Counted from the first letter of the stretch, positions 17,622 to 26,627 are shown. The stretch: 64,000 nt of DNA from CAYRHJ01 sp964424105 (GCA_964424105.1 CAYRHJ010000015.1:1-64000), one strand, 5' to 3'. Numbers and translations are program-made. Notes: generated from the sequence alone by a model not told the origin.

Positions 17622-18872
17622 ATGTTGACTTTTCCGACACAATCTGAAAGTCAGGCGCTGACACCTGAACTGATGACTCGCAGTTGGCCCGTGTTGCGGC
17701 GATGTTTTGAGCAGTACGCGGGGCCTTGGCTTCCCGCGGTGCATCACGGTGAACCTGATCGGCCCTTCGCGTACAGCACGAAGGGCGGGTGCATGGTGGC
17801 GGCTGATATTTTCGATCGCTATGCGGAAGTGGGGTTGGTTCGCAGATCGTTCTATGAACGGGTGCATACGTGTCCCAAGTGCGATAGCCCCACGGTGATT
17901 TTTCGGGAAGTATGCGTTTCCTGCGGGATGGCGGGGTTGGAGCGCCCGGAGCTGATCCATCATTTCACTTGCGCGGGCGTGTTTGAAGCCGAGGCCTTCG
18001 GTGAACCGGGGAATCAGACGTGTCCCAAATGCCGGCTTGATTTGCGGTTCATCGGCGTGGATCACGAGTATCTGCTCGGTGAATTCAATTGCGTTTCCTG
18101 CGGCAACGTGTCGTCCACGGTTCCGACGGCTGGTCGCTGTCTGGACTGCGAAGACCGCTTCCCCGCGGAGCGGGCGGGTGCGCGTGACTGGTATCGATTT
18201 GAGCCGGAGGGCGAGGTTGATCCCACGGAGTACGCCCCCAAGCCCATGGAAAACGCTTTGATCGCGTTGGCTGGCGTGGCGGAGGAGCGCAACCATTACA
18301 TCGGGTCGCACGTACATCGAATGCGGCGGTATTGCGCGTTACTCAGCCACACGCTCAAGGAAAAAGGTTACAAGGAAACGGGTGTTGACGTGTCGCCCGA
18401 ATGGTGTGACGACCTGGGCGATGCCGCGCTCATGCACGACATCGGCAACGTGGCCCTTCCGGAATCGCTCATCTGCAAGCGGGGCGTCTATACGGAGGAC
18501 GAGCGAGCTGCGGTCACGCACCATGTTGAATATGGCAGTTTATGGATCGACGAGATGACGCATCAGTTCGGCCAGACGAACGTGTTGCGAATGGCCCAAC
18601 GCGTGGTGCGCTTTCATCATGAACAGTGGGACGGTTCGGGATACGGCTCGGGCTTGATCGGCAAGGACGCGCCGCTGGAAGCGCGCATCGTGAAAGTGGC
18701 CGACGTGTACGACGCCATGCGTTGCCCCCGCGGCTATCGGGAGGGTTGGCCTCATCACAAGGCGATGGAGGCGATCAAGGTGCAGGCCAACCGCACCTTG
18801 GATCCGGACATCGTGGACGTGATGAACGAGCAGCAGATGGAGATGAAAGCGATTTTCGAGCAGACGACTTGA
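17622..18872 (+). CDS. TackOD1 zinc-binding domain fused to HD-GYP-type phosphodiesterase
   Basis: 416 residues. The N-terminal half (about 45-215) matches the TackOD1 pattern: VHTCPKC, CVSCGM, HHFTC, TCPKC, FNCVSCGN and CLDCEDRFPAE supply paired Cys ligands, probably for zinc. The C-terminal half (about 220-400) is an HD-GYP hydrolase with HVHRMRRY near 228, LMHDIGN near 270, VTHHVEYG near 300, RFHHEQWDGSGYG near 330 and ADVYDAM. The family's GYP is GYG here, but all expected His/Asp metal ligands are present. HD-GYP enzymes degrade cyclic di-GMP; loss of Pro may alter but need not abolish activity. The position between an HlyD-like and a glycosyltransferase gene suggests that it tunes polysaccharide export or synthesis. 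Confidence 0.85.
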   Translation: MLTFPTQSESQALTPELMTRSWPVLRRCFEQYAGPWLPAVHHGEPDRPFAYSTKGGCMVAADIFDRYAEVGLVRRSFYERVHTCPKCDSPTVIFREVCVSCGMAGLERPELIHHFTCAGVFEAEAFGEPGNQTCPKCRLDLRFIGVDHEYLLGEFNCVSCGNVSSTVPTAGRCLDCEDRFPAERAGARDWYRFEPEGEVDPTEYAPKPMENALIALAGVAEERNHYIGSHVHRMRRYCALLSHTLKEKGYKETGVDVSPEWCDDLGDAALMHDIGNVALPESLICKRGVYTEDERAAVTHHVEYGSLWIDEMTHQFGQTNVLRMAQRVVRFHHEQWDGSGYGSGLIGKDAPLEARIVKVADVYDAMRCPRGYREGWPHHKAMEAIKVQANRTLDPDIVDVMNEQQMEMKAIFEQTT

Positions 18873-18907
18873 TCCGGACCTTCAACAACCCTGCGGACGC
18901 GTGACCC

Positions 18908-20188
18908 ATGGGCTGGCCGTTTGCCTATCTTGATGAATACCGCGCTTGGCTTGGCAGTCTGGATTATTACAGGCTGTTGATCATTCTGACGCCGTTTATT
19001 CTGATCGACACTCCGCGGTACGTGCTGACCAAGTTGTGGTTTTTGATCGTGGATTTGGTGACGGGTCAACCGCGGGACCCCACGTTTGATTATTGCCCGA
19101 CGGTGACGGTCATCCTGGCTGGTCACAACGAAGCCGGCACCGTGGGCAAGACGATCGAGTCGGTGGTGGGTACGTATCCGAAGCTGGAAATCATCGTCGT
19201 GGACGACGGCAGCACGGATGGGATGGCGGCGGCGGTCAAGCCCTATCTGGACCAATACGAGAACATCCGTCTGTTTGTGCGTGCGGAGCGCGGGGGCAAA
19301 AGCAGTTGCTGCAATCTGGTGCTGAATCAAGCGTCGGGCGACATTCTGCTGGTGATCGACGCGGACAGCTCGCTGGAACCGACGGCCATCTGGGAGATGG
19401 TGCAACCGTTCAAGGACCCGACGGTGGGCGCGGTCGGGGGGACGGTTCGCGTTCGAAACCGATGGCGAAATCTGATCACGGCGCTGCAAGCCTATGAATA
19501 TCTGCACACCATTTTTCTGGGGCGACAGGTGACCAGCCGAATGGGCATCATGGGTGTGGCTTCGGGGGCGTTGGGCGCGTTTCGAAAAGATACGATCTTG
19601 CGGTTTGGCGGCTGGGACGTGGGACCCGGCGAGGACGGCGACATTACGTTGAAGACTCGCAAACTCGGGTACAAGGCTGTGTTCGCGCCCTACGCGGTCT
19701 GTCAGACCGACGCACCGGAAACGTGGCGGGGGTTTTTCAAACAGCGTCGGCGGTGGAATCGCGGGCTGATTCGATACAAATGTCGCAAGCACGTGGACCT
19801 GGCCAACCCGTTCACCGCTAATTTTCGCATCGAGAACCTGATGTACATGCTGAACATCTGGTTCTTTCACATCGCCGTGGTGTTGGGGTTCTGGACGTAT
19901 GTGATCTGGATGGCTTTTCATTGGAACCAGAACACTCGCTATACGCTTTTGACGACGTATCTGTGCTACACCGGTTTTCACGCCGTTCAGGCGATGATTC
20001 TTATGTATTACTCCGATCGCCGGTGGGAAGACTTTGTCACCTCGCTGGTCGTGCCCATCACGCCGATTTACAAATTTTGCGAACGATTCGTTCGGCTGGT
20101 CTCCATCACCGAGGAGTTCTTCTTCCGCCGCAGCTTCGACGACAACTACGTTCCGCCCCGCGTCCGCCGGGCCACCGTTCACTGGTAA
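18908..20188 (+). CDS. Processive family 2 glycosyltransferase (polysaccharide synthase)
   Basis: A 426-residue membrane enzyme with one N-terminal helix (YYRLLIILTPFILI), a cytoplasmic GT-A domain and several C-terminal helices. The complete processive-synthase signature is visible: VDDGS near 98, DADSS near 151, GPGEDGD near 240 (catalytic base region) and QRRRWNRG near 279. This places it with synthases of the BcsA/Alg8/PgaC/hyaluronan type, which polymerise and extrude a beta-linked polysaccharide using a nucleotide sugar. The sugar cannot be deduced. No PilZ domain is present. Third gene of the operon, 35 nt after the HD-GYP gene. No outer-membrane porin, hydrolase or acetylase gene lies nearby. 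Confidence 0.88.
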   Translation: MGWPFAYLDEYRAWLGSLDYYRLLIILTPFILIDTPRYVLTKLWFLIVDLVTGQPRDPTFDYCPTVTVILAGHNEAGTVGKTIESVVGTYPKLEIIVVDDGSTDGMAAAVKPYLDQYENIRLFVRAERGGKSSCCNLVLNQASGDILLVIDADSSLEPTAIWEMVQPFKDPTVGAVGGTVRVRNRWRNLITALQAYEYLHTIFLGRQVTSRMGIMGVASGALGAFRKDTILRFGGWDVGPGEDGDITLKTRKLGYKAVFAPYAVCQTDAPETWRGFFKQRRRWNRGLIRYKCRKHVDLANPFTANFRIENLMYMLNIWFFHIAVVLGFWTYVIWMAFHWNQNTRYTLLTTYLCYTGFHAVQAMILMYYSDRRWEDFVTSLVVPITPIYKFCERFVRLVSITEEFFFRRSFDDNYVPPRVRRATVHW

Positions 20189-20374
20189 CGCGCTTTCGAT
20201 CGACCGCTAATGCTCTGGATGTGTCGATGGAGGCTGGGTTATCGGTCGTAGGGAGTTTCGGGCGTCCGTTCATGAATTCGGCGGTGTCAGGAGTCGATAG
20301 CAACGTTGAATGGCCGTCAGAATCGGAGGACGGTTGGAAATTGATTGTTTCCATTTTTCGCCGACGAGTTTTGA

Positions 20375-20551
20375 ATGATCACACTTCGTTGTCCCAACCT
20401 CGCCTGCCGTGCCGTTCTTCAGGTGCCCAACGAGGTTCGCGGCAAACACGTTCGATGTGGGAGTTGCAACGAGTGCTTCGTCGTTCCGCAAATCCCCACG
20501 CCCGAAAAACGAAAGCCGCCGGCAGATAAGGCGGTCGCGCCAAAACCCTAG
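20375..20551 (+). CDS. 58-residue MJ0042-like zinc ribbon protein
   Basis: The frame starts with an ATG directly after an in-frame TGA, so no longer start exists. The product begins MITLRCPNLACRAVLQVPNE, continues VRGKHVRCGSCNECFVVP and ends in a Lys/Pro-rich tail. CPNxxC and CGSCxxCF with VP after each are the signature of the small zinc ribbons common at the N-termini of planctomycete proteins. Here the ribbon stands alone with only a short tail. The function is unknown; nucleic-acid or protein binding is typical of zinc ribbons. It follows the glycosyltransferase gene by 186 nt, an interval that otherwise holds nothing convincing. Confidence 0.7.
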   Translation: MITLRCPNLACRAVLQVPNEVRGKHVRCGSCNECFVVPQIPTPEKRKPPADKAVAPKP

Positions 20552-20596
20552 GATGACCCAAGACGTCGGCTGGTTTGCCATTTGAATAGGGCGGAA

Positions 20597-20671
20597 GACC
20601 GCTCGCTTCGCGGTCGTGGCGATGTTTAGAGTCAAATAGGAAGACCGCTCGCTTCGCGCTCGCGGCTCGTG
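20597..20671. repeat. Two type C dispersed repeats
   Basis: GAAGACCGCTCGCTTCGCGG near 20597 and the same start continued by GCTCGCGGCTCGTGAAG at about 20641-20671. The motif recurs at 8229 and, inverted, at 35937. Confidence 0.65.
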
Positions 20672-20701
20672 AAGAGGCGGTTGCCGGAATGACGCATGCA
20701 G

Positions 20702-21289
20702 TTAGACCATGGCCCGGCGGAGCAGTTCACTTTCCCGCTGGCTGATTTCGAGGGTCATGGCCCATTCGCGGGCGGCGCCGGTCATTTTCTTGAGCGTGCT
20801 TCGCAGGATTCGAACGGTCTTATCGTCATCCCATTGGTCAACGTAGTTCTTGAGCTTGTGCTGGAGGAAGACGATGCAGTCGGCGTCTTCGAGCGTGCGA
20901 GCGTCGGCGTCGGCCGGCCAATTTTTGCGAGTAATCAGGTTGCGGACGATTTGAATCGTTTCGGCAGGATAGTCCAATTCGCGGAGCACCTTGGCTGCGA
21001 CGTGGGCATGATGTTGGGCACAGGCATCTCGCCATTCGTGGTAGCCCACGTTGGTTTTGGGATACTCGTCCCGTGAAATCTTCCATCGCTCGACGGTGTG
21101 TGCCCGGGCGGCTAACAACAGCGATTCGGAGGGATTGGCATCAAGCCGCTTGACGCATTCGTAGACGCGTTGGGCGAACAAGCGTTCCCGTGGTTGCGCC
21201 AGGCCGTCGACTCGGTCGGTTCGGGGGTCGTGGCTGTTCAGCTCGTCGAATCGCTTGATGGCGTCGTGAAAGCGTTGGTCATCGACCAT
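20702..21289 (-). CDS. DUF4202 family protein
   Basis: A 195-residue helical cytosolic protein matching DUF4202 throughout: the N-terminal HDAIKRFDELNSHDP, LFAQRVYECVKRLDANPSESLLLAARAHTVERW, the Tyr/His segment PKTNVGYHEWR, HHAHVAAKVLRELDY and TLEDADCIVFLQHKL. His/Asp placement suggests an HD-like metal hydrolase fold, but substrate and pathway are not known. It is a lone gene convergent with the zinc ribbon and 49 nt after the end of the amidohydrolase operon's last gene on the same strand. Confidence 0.82.
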   Translation of the reverse strand: MVDDQRFHDAIKRFDELNSHDPRTDRVDGLAQPRERLFAQRVYECVKRLDANPSESLLLAARAHTVERWKISRDEYPKTNVGYHEWRDACAQHHAHVAAKVLRELDYPAETIQIVRNLITRKNWPADADARTLEDADCIVFLQHKLKNYVDQWDDDKTVRILRSTLKKMTGAAREWAMTLEISQRESELLRRAMV

Positions 21290-21338
21290 GGTTCAATTGT
21301 AACAGGAGTGGTCGATTCTGCGAGAACCTTCGCGGAAC

Positions 21339-22592
21339 CTATCGCTGTGCATCGTCGGTCACCTGTCCGTTGATCACCACGCCGATGCAGTGGCTCGTAT
21401 ACTCGAAGGGATCGCCGTCATAGACGGCTACGTCGCCGTCTTTTCCAACCTCCAATGAACCCACGCGATCTTCGATACCCAGGATGCGGGCTGCATCGAT
21501 GGTGATGCTGGCGAGGGTTTCATCGAAGGATAGGCCGTTGGCGGCGGCGAGGGCCGCTTCGAACAGCACCACGCGCGTCTTGGGCACATAGCCTTCGTAG
21601 CCGCTCTGACAAGCCAATGGAATTCCGGCGGCGCGAAGCTTGGCGGGCGTCTCAAAGCTGAGGTTTTCGCGCTCGCCATAGGCTCGGGCCATCAACGGGT
21701 GAACGATGACGGGAACGCCCGCTTCCTTGATCTGATCGATCAAGAGGTAGCTTTCCGTCGCACTGTCCAGCCAGACGGTGATGTCGAATTCTTCTGCCAG
21801 CCGCAAGACGCTGCTGATGTCTTGGGCCCGTTCCGCCGTCACCATCAAGGGAATCTCGCGTTTCAGGACCTTGCCGAGCGCTTCGAGCTTCAAATCGGTG
21901 CCCGGCTTCTTGTCGTCCTCCGCAGTCTCCTGTTTGTGAAGATATTCGCGGGCTTTGATGAACTCGGCGCGGAGCATGGCCATCATCTTTCCGCGCGTGC
22001 CCGGTGATTTGCCTTTCTCCTTTTTTGCCGACTGACTCAGCGTGGCAGCGATGGCGGCGGGGGCTTTGATGAGCACGTCGTCGATCGTGGCGCCGCTGGT
22101 CTTGACGATCATGGTTTGGCCGGAGATCAACTCGCCGGGGGCGTGTCCGGTGTGGACGGTGGTGATGCCGAAACTCCGCAACCAATCGATCAATTCCTCG
22201 CGGGTGTTGTAGGCGTCGATGGCCCGCAACTCCGGTTGGATAGCGGACGACTCCTCGATCTGATCCTGATCGTGCTTTTGGTTGTAAATGCCGGTCAGGC
22301 CCACGACACTGTGGGCATCGATCAATCCCGGTGTGACCACGGCGCCGGTCAAGACGCGGAAACCCGGTGGAACGGCCACTTGCGAGGCTGGACCGACCGC
22401 AACAATTTTTCCGTCGCGAATGACCACCACGCCGTCGTCAATGGGCGGCCCGGCCATGGTGAAAACTTTTTCGCCGCGAATTGCGACCTGCCCCATCGCG
22501 ACGGGCAGGCCCATGGTGCACACGCAGGCCATCATCGATAAACAACAGGCGCGGATCGATAAACGTTGGGACCATTGTGATATTCGTTTCAT
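21339..22592 (-). CDS. Amidohydrolase-family exported protein with lost metal ligands
   Basis: 417 residues with a signal peptide (about 1-34, ending VAMGQ). The amidohydrolase beta sandwich (IDDGVVVIRDGKIVAVGP, then VVTPGLIDAH, and VGSLEVGKDGDVAVYDGDPF at the end) is intact. The metal-binding HxH, however, is replaced by DAHSVVG, and the positions that carry His or Asp in the neighbouring paralogue (HHHTHRHDD, LHHVSEG, FHTDD) read TAERAQD, LDSATES and CQSGYEG. It therefore looks like a pseudoenzyme, possibly a partner of the upstream protein. Its ATG shares one base with the upstream stop (TAATG), which indicates translational coupling. Confidence 0.82.
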   Translation of the reverse strand: MKRISQWSQRLSIRACCLSMMACVCTMGLPVAMGQVAIRGEKVFTMAGPPIDDGVVVIRDGKIVAVGPASQVAVPPGFRVLTGAVVTPGLIDAHSVVGLTGIYNQKHDQDQIEESSAIQPELRAIDAYNTREELIDWLRSFGITTVHTGHAPGELISGQTMIVKTSGATIDDVLIKAPAAIAATLSQSAKKEKGKSPGTRGKMMAMLRAEFIKAREYLHKQETAEDDKKPGTDLKLEALGKVLKREIPLMVTAERAQDISSVLRLAEEFDITVWLDSATESYLLIDQIKEAGVPVIVHPLMARAYGERENLSFETPAKLRAAGIPLACQSGYEGYVPKTRVVLFEAALAAANGLSFDETLASITIDAARILGIEDRVGSLEVGKDGDVAVYDGDPFEYTSHCIGVVINGQVTDDAQR

Positions 22593-23902
22593 TATTGGTC
22601 CCCTTCATGTTCATGACAGCACAGGTATGGCTCGGTGTCGTGTCCCGCACCGTAGCCGCCCACGGCATACAGCAGATCGCCCGGAATCGACCGATCAAAT
22701 ACTCGTTTACCCTCGACCCACGTTTCCAAAACGTCGGTGTACACGCTCAGCGGGTCGCCCGACAAGATGATGAAATCGGCGTCCTTGCCGACGTCGAGCG
22801 AACCTATTCGATCGTCCAGGTCCAACATTTTTGCACCCGCCAACGTCAGGGCCTTGAGCGCGGCTTCGCGAGACATGCCCGCCCGAACACCCAAGGCGGC
22901 CATGCGAAAAAACAGACGCGAATCGGTGATCCAGTCATCGGTATGAAAGGCCACTTCGACGCCGGCTTTTTCGAGAATACCGCCCGTCTTGAACAAAAGA
23001 TTGACCGCCTCCAACTTGCCGCCCGGACTATCGACCAGAATGATCGAACAGGGGACACCGGCAGCGGCGATTTCCTCTGCCACTTTCCACCCCTCGCTGA
23101 CGTGATGCAGCACGACGCGGAATCCGAACTCCTGGGCCAACCGCAATACGGTCATGATGTCATCGTGACGGTGGGTATGGTGATGCACGATCCGCTTTCC
23201 GGCCATGGCCTCGATCAGCGCTTCGGAGGCCAAGTCGCGCTCGGGAAGCTTGGACTCATCGTCGCCGGCCCGTTCGATTTTCTGTTGGTACTCCCGTGCT
23301 TTGATGTATTTTTCACGGACGAGCGCGGCGGACTTGCCCCGCGTGCCGGGGAAGGGCGGGTCACGCATGGAGTTGGTTCCGTTGGCCATCTTCAAACCGC
23401 CCATGGGTTTTCCAGCCTGATCGAGGATGAATCGTTCCTCGATCGTCTGGGCGTCACGCATTTTCATGTAAATCGTCTGACCGCTGATCAGGTGGCCTGA
23501 ACCCGGCATGATGTTGATGGTCGTCAAGCCGCCGGCCACGACACGCCTGAAACCCGAATCCATAACGTTGATGGAATCCAGGATGCGAACCTCGGGCTGG
23601 ATAGGGCCGGTGGAATCCGCACCGCCGATTCCGCCCACGTGGTTGTGTGTACAAATCAGGCCGGGCATCAGGGTCTTGCCGGTGACGTCGAGGCGAACGG
23701 CATCGGTGGGGACGGGCGTTGAATCCACGGGCCCGACCGCGGTGATTTTTCCGCGTTCGATGACCAGCGTGCCGTGTTGGACGACGTCGCCGCTGATGGG
23801 TACGATGATCCCACCGACGAAGGCGTGCGGGCGTTCTTGTGCATAGCCGGCATCGCGCGTGACAAGCAGGACGCCAAGAAGGAACAGAATACGTAGTTTC
23901 AA
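22592..23902 (-). CDS. Exported amidohydrolase (imidazolonepropionase-like)
   Basis: The start is a TTG at 23902, preceded at the right distance by GGAGG; the product then opens with a signal peptide (MKLRILFLLGVLLVTRDAGY). An upstream extension of the frame has no ribosome site and overlaps a divergent gene. The 436-residue protein has the full amidohydrolase metal set: THNHVGG (HxH), IVHHHTHRHDD, VVLHHVSEG and AFHTDDW, plus the closing IGSLDVGKDADFIILSGDPL. Substrates of secreted members are mostly unknown; dipeptides or cyclic amides are candidates. It is first of the two-gene operon with the degenerate paralogue. Confidence 0.85.
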   Translation of the reverse strand: MKLRILFLLGVLLVTRDAGYAQERPHAFVGGIIVPISGDVVQHGTLVIERGKITAVGPVDSTPVPTDAVRLDVTGKTLMPGLICTHNHVGGIGGADSTGPIQPEVRILDSINVMDSGFRRVVAGGLTTINIMPGSGHLISGQTIYMKMRDAQTIEERFILDQAGKPMGGLKMANGTNSMRDPPFPGTRGKSAALVREKYIKAREYQQKIERAGDDESKLPERDLASEALIEAMAGKRIVHHHTHRHDDIMTVLRLAQEFGFRVVLHHVSEGWKVAEEIAAAGVPCSIILVDSPGGKLEAVNLLFKTGGILEKAGVEVAFHTDDWITDSRLFFRMAALGVRAGMSREAALKALTLAGAKMLDLDDRIGSLDVGKDADFIILSGDPLSVYTDVLETWVEGKRVFDRSIPGDLLYAVGGYGAGHDTEPYLCCHEHEGDQ

Positions 23903-23966
23903 ATGGAGCCTCCTTCCGAGAGTGATACAGCCATTGAACAGGCGAATCGTAGCGAAGGATACACGA

Positions 23967-25022
23967 ATGACAAGCAAGACCGCGGAAATGAATGGGCGCT
24001 CGTCTGATTTTGGGCCGCGTTTGTTCTGGTTGCCCATGGGTTTGCTTCCGTTTTCGATTTCGGCGTGGGCTGCGGACCCTGCGGATGCCCGTGCGGATGT
24101 GCGTACCCGTCTGGATTTTCGGGTCAGTGCAGTGGTCGATATGCATTATTACGTACGGGCGCTGGCTGATAGGGAAAACGTTCCCATCGAATACGCCGAG
24201 GCGGTAAATGCCGTCCGCGAGCTGAACGACGCGCTGCAAAACGCCATGGCCTGGGGTTTCATCGAGTCGAATTTGGAAGGTTGCCGCACGTTTGATGACG
24301 TGATTCGGGAATTCGGCGACCTGCCCGAATCAAGTCGGCTTTTCGGGGGGCGCCGCATCCAGTTACGATCGCTGGCCATCAACCTCGCCACCGCGGCTGG
24401 AAAGGCTTTTCCCGCTTTTGAAAAGGAAGTTTGGCCTCAGCACGAAACTTCCCTGGCAACCGCCCGGAAGCGTATCGACGCCGACTTGATGTCCAAACAG
24501 GCGGAATGCTTCTCGTTCATGTTTGAAAAACTAGGGATCATCGATCCGGGCGTGGAGATTCCCGTGCATCTTGTCGTTGACGCGCCTTTTCCCGAGGCAT
24601 TCACGCATCGTCGCGTCGGGGGTGGTGGGATGTGTTTCGTGGGCGTCGCGAACGCGCCGGGCAGTCAATTATATGAATCGATATTGCACGAAGCGACGCA
24701 CGTGCTCGACATCGCCTCGGAAGATCGGGGCGTCTTCGTCGAATTGCGGGGCGCGCTCAGTCAGGCGGGCGTCAGCCGACGAGACGCAGTCTATCGTGAT
24801 TTGCCGCACACGTTGATGTTCGTTCAGGCGGGCGAGACCATTCGCAGGATCGTGAACCCGGACCATCAACATTACGGGGACGTTGCGGAGTATTATCAAC
24901 GTGTAGGCCCGGTGTCGGAAATTGTTCGCAAACACTGGACGTCCTACTTGGATGGCCAAATGTCGCGGGAAGACGCCGTCGCGAAGATGGTGGAGGAGGC
25001 CGTCCCGCCCGGCGAAAAGTAG
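23967..25022 (+). CDS. Exported HExxH metallopeptidase-like protein
   Basis: 351 residues from the ATG at 23967, which has AAGGA nine nt upstream and yields a signal peptide (LFWLPMGLLPFSISAWA). An earlier in-frame start at 23859 would overlap the divergent amidohydrolase and lacks a ribosome site. The motif SILHEATHVLDIAS at about 238-251 is an HExxH zinc site, with the following Asp/Glu-rich helix likely giving the third ligand. The rest is mostly helical, and no named peptidase family is recognised. A periplasmic zinc peptidase is inferred. Confidence 0.6.
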   Translation: MTSKTAEMNGRSSDFGPRLFWLPMGLLPFSISAWAADPADARADVRTRLDFRVSAVVDMHYYVRALADRENVPIEYAEAVNAVRELNDALQNAMAWGFIESNLEGCRTFDDVIREFGDLPESSRLFGGRRIQLRSLAINLATAAGKAFPAFEKEVWPQHETSLATARKRIDADLMSKQAECFSFMFEKLGIIDPGVEIPVHLVVDAPFPEAFTHRRVGGGGMCFVGVANAPGSQLYESILHEATHVLDIASEDRGVFVELRGALSQAGVSRRDAVYRDLPHTLMFVQAGETIRRIVNPDHQHYGDVAEYYQRVGPVSEIVRKHWTSYLDGQMSREDAVAKMVEEAVPPGEK

Positions 25023-25184
25023 GCCGACTGGTCGAATGAAACTTCGTCGATCGGTTGTTTCGATGGCAATGTTCAGCGGCCCAACGTCGCACGCCCTTGA
25101 CGATGTGCGATCATCCAGTTCTAATCCATTTCCGTGTCAATGGCGTCACAACTGCCTTGGCCGCGTTTAATAGGGAGATGCGTC

Positions 25185-26057
25185 ATGCGGACATTGGGTC
25201 TGGCTTGGATTGTGGCATGGATGGGATGTGCGGGTTGCAACACCGATCCGATGTGGGAGCCGTCCCAGCGAGCGAGGGGTCCGCTGGGATCGATCGATCG
25301 GCCTGACGGGGTCGGACTTCCTGATATTCGAATCGCCGATGCGCATGAAGTGGACATGGTCGAACAGGTCCTGACCCATCGCGCAATGTACCATCGGTCA
25401 TTGCAAGCGCTTCACGATTATTACCAGCAGCACGGATACGAAAGCAAGCGAACCTGGACGCTGAACGAACTGGCTGACGTCAAGCGGATTCGGCCTTATC
25501 GGTACATTCTGGATGCGGAGATTCCCTCGTCCGACCTGCAACCGCGCGACAGCATCGCCGAGGCAGACGCGATGTTTGAAAGGGGATTGGTCTTGCTGAA
25601 AGAAGGGGGACACAACCTGCCGTTCGTCTATCGCGAAGGCCGACTTCGCGAGGCGTTGGCGACGTTTCGCGAGTTGATTGAACGGTACCCGTCCAGCGAC
25701 AAGATCGATGACGCCGCGTTCTATTGCGGTGAAATTCACAAGGAATATTTCAAGGGCGAGGAGCCCCTCGCGATTCGCTGGTACGAGCGGGCGTTCACGT
25801 GGAACCCGCAGATTCAGTTGCCGGCAAGGTTTCAAGCCGCGGTGGTCTATGATTATCGATTGCACGATCGTGATCGGGCGCTGGAGTTGTATCAGGACGT
25901 ACGCCGCGTGGAAACGTTTAACCAATCCAACGTCATCTTCGCGGTTGCCCGAATCGAACAGTTGACCTCCGACCGATTGCCGCATGCGCCGGAGCCGAAT
26001 GTGGGGCGAGTTTTGGGCGCGCCGGCGGATGCATCGCGGTCACCGAATCAACCTTGA
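25185..26057 (+). CDS. Exported tetratricopeptide-like protein
   Basis: I chose the ATG at 25185 because GGGAG lies just upstream and the product then begins with a hydrophobic signal (MRTLGLAWIVAWMGCAGC). Its Cys pair resembles a weak lipobox. The mature part (about 272 residues) has repeats of helix pairs such as YREGRLREALATFRELIERYPSSDKID, KGEEPLAIRWYERAFTWNPQIQLPA and RDRALELYQDVRRVE. This is the TPR pattern of periplasmic scaffold proteins such as BamD or YbgF. It is possibly co-transcribed with the membrane protein 36 nt downstream. Confidence 0.65.
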   Translation: MRTLGLAWIVAWMGCAGCNTDPMWEPSQRARGPLGSIDRPDGVGLPDIRIADAHEVDMVEQVLTHRAMYHRSLQALHDYYQQHGYESKRTWTLNELADVKRIRPYRYILDAEIPSSDLQPRDSIAEADAMFERGLVLLKEGGHNLPFVYREGRLREALATFRELIERYPSSDKIDDAAFYCGEIHKEYFKGEEPLAIRWYERAFTWNPQIQLPARFQAAVVYDYRLHDRDRALELYQDVRRVETFNQSNVIFAVARIEQLTSDRLPHAPEPNVGRVLGAPADASRSPNQP

Positions 26058-26093
26058 TGGGGTTAGGGCGGGCGTGTCATTGCGCCGGGAAAT

Positions 26094-26627
26094 ATGAGTC
26101 GCATTTTGGCATCGCTGGCGGTTGCGGACCTGGTTTTGTGGGTCGGAAGCGGCGTGCTGGGTTTCCTGGTTCACGATGACGGCGGGTATGCCCGGCATTT
26201 CATCTTGGCGTTGTTTACTTCGCTGCTTACGGTCTTCATACACGCGGTGGCGCTGACCTATTTCAGCGCCAGTGGGCGGATGATCAGTCAAGCTGTTTTC
26301 ATCGGTCATCTGGCCGGCGCGACGTTGGACCAGGTGCGGGTGAACAAGGGCCGCGTCGTTCGGTGGATCGGCGTGGGGGTGTCGGCCGTCGTCGTCAACG
26401 TTGCTTTCGGCGCCTTGACCGCTCGCGACTCGACGTGGCATGTGTTTCACGTGTTCACCAGCGTGATGGGGATGTTCGCCAATGCGGCTGCGTTCTGGGT
26501 CATTTTCGGGGCCGTCTGCGACCAGTCGAACTTGATGCGGGGCGTTTTTTCACAGTATCAGGATCGGCGGACGCAGATTCGGCGGGGCGACGTTTTCCCC
26601 GCGAGGGAATCGCCGGACAATGACTGA
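26094..26627 (+). CDS. Four-helix membrane protein of unknown function
   Basis: 177 residues with four hydrophobic segments (about 5-27, 35-58, 93-110 and 120-145) and a charged C-terminal tail. No known family is recognised. Polar positions (YFSASGRM, HLAGATLDQ) lie between helices two and three. It lies between the TPR-like gene and guaB on the same strand. Confidence 0.6.
   Translation: MSRILASLAVADLVLWVGSGVLGFLVHDDGGYARHFILALFTSLLTVFIHAVALTYFSASGRMISQAVFIGHLAGATLDQVRVNKGRVVRWIGVGVSAVVVNVAFGALTARDSTWHVFHVFTSVMGMFANAAAFWVIFGAVCDQSNLMRGVFSQYQDRRTQIRRGDVFPARESPDND

Noticed and set aside
18755..20182. 475-codon minus-strand frame opposite the glycosyltransferase
   Set aside because: The plus-strand gene has every processive-synthase motif; the antisense product is His/Arg-rich with no recognisable domain.
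19921..20529. 202-codon frame running past the glycosyltransferase end
   Set aside because: Its first half is antisense-like shadow of the glycosyltransferase in another frame, and its end conflicts with the better-supported zinc ribbon gene.
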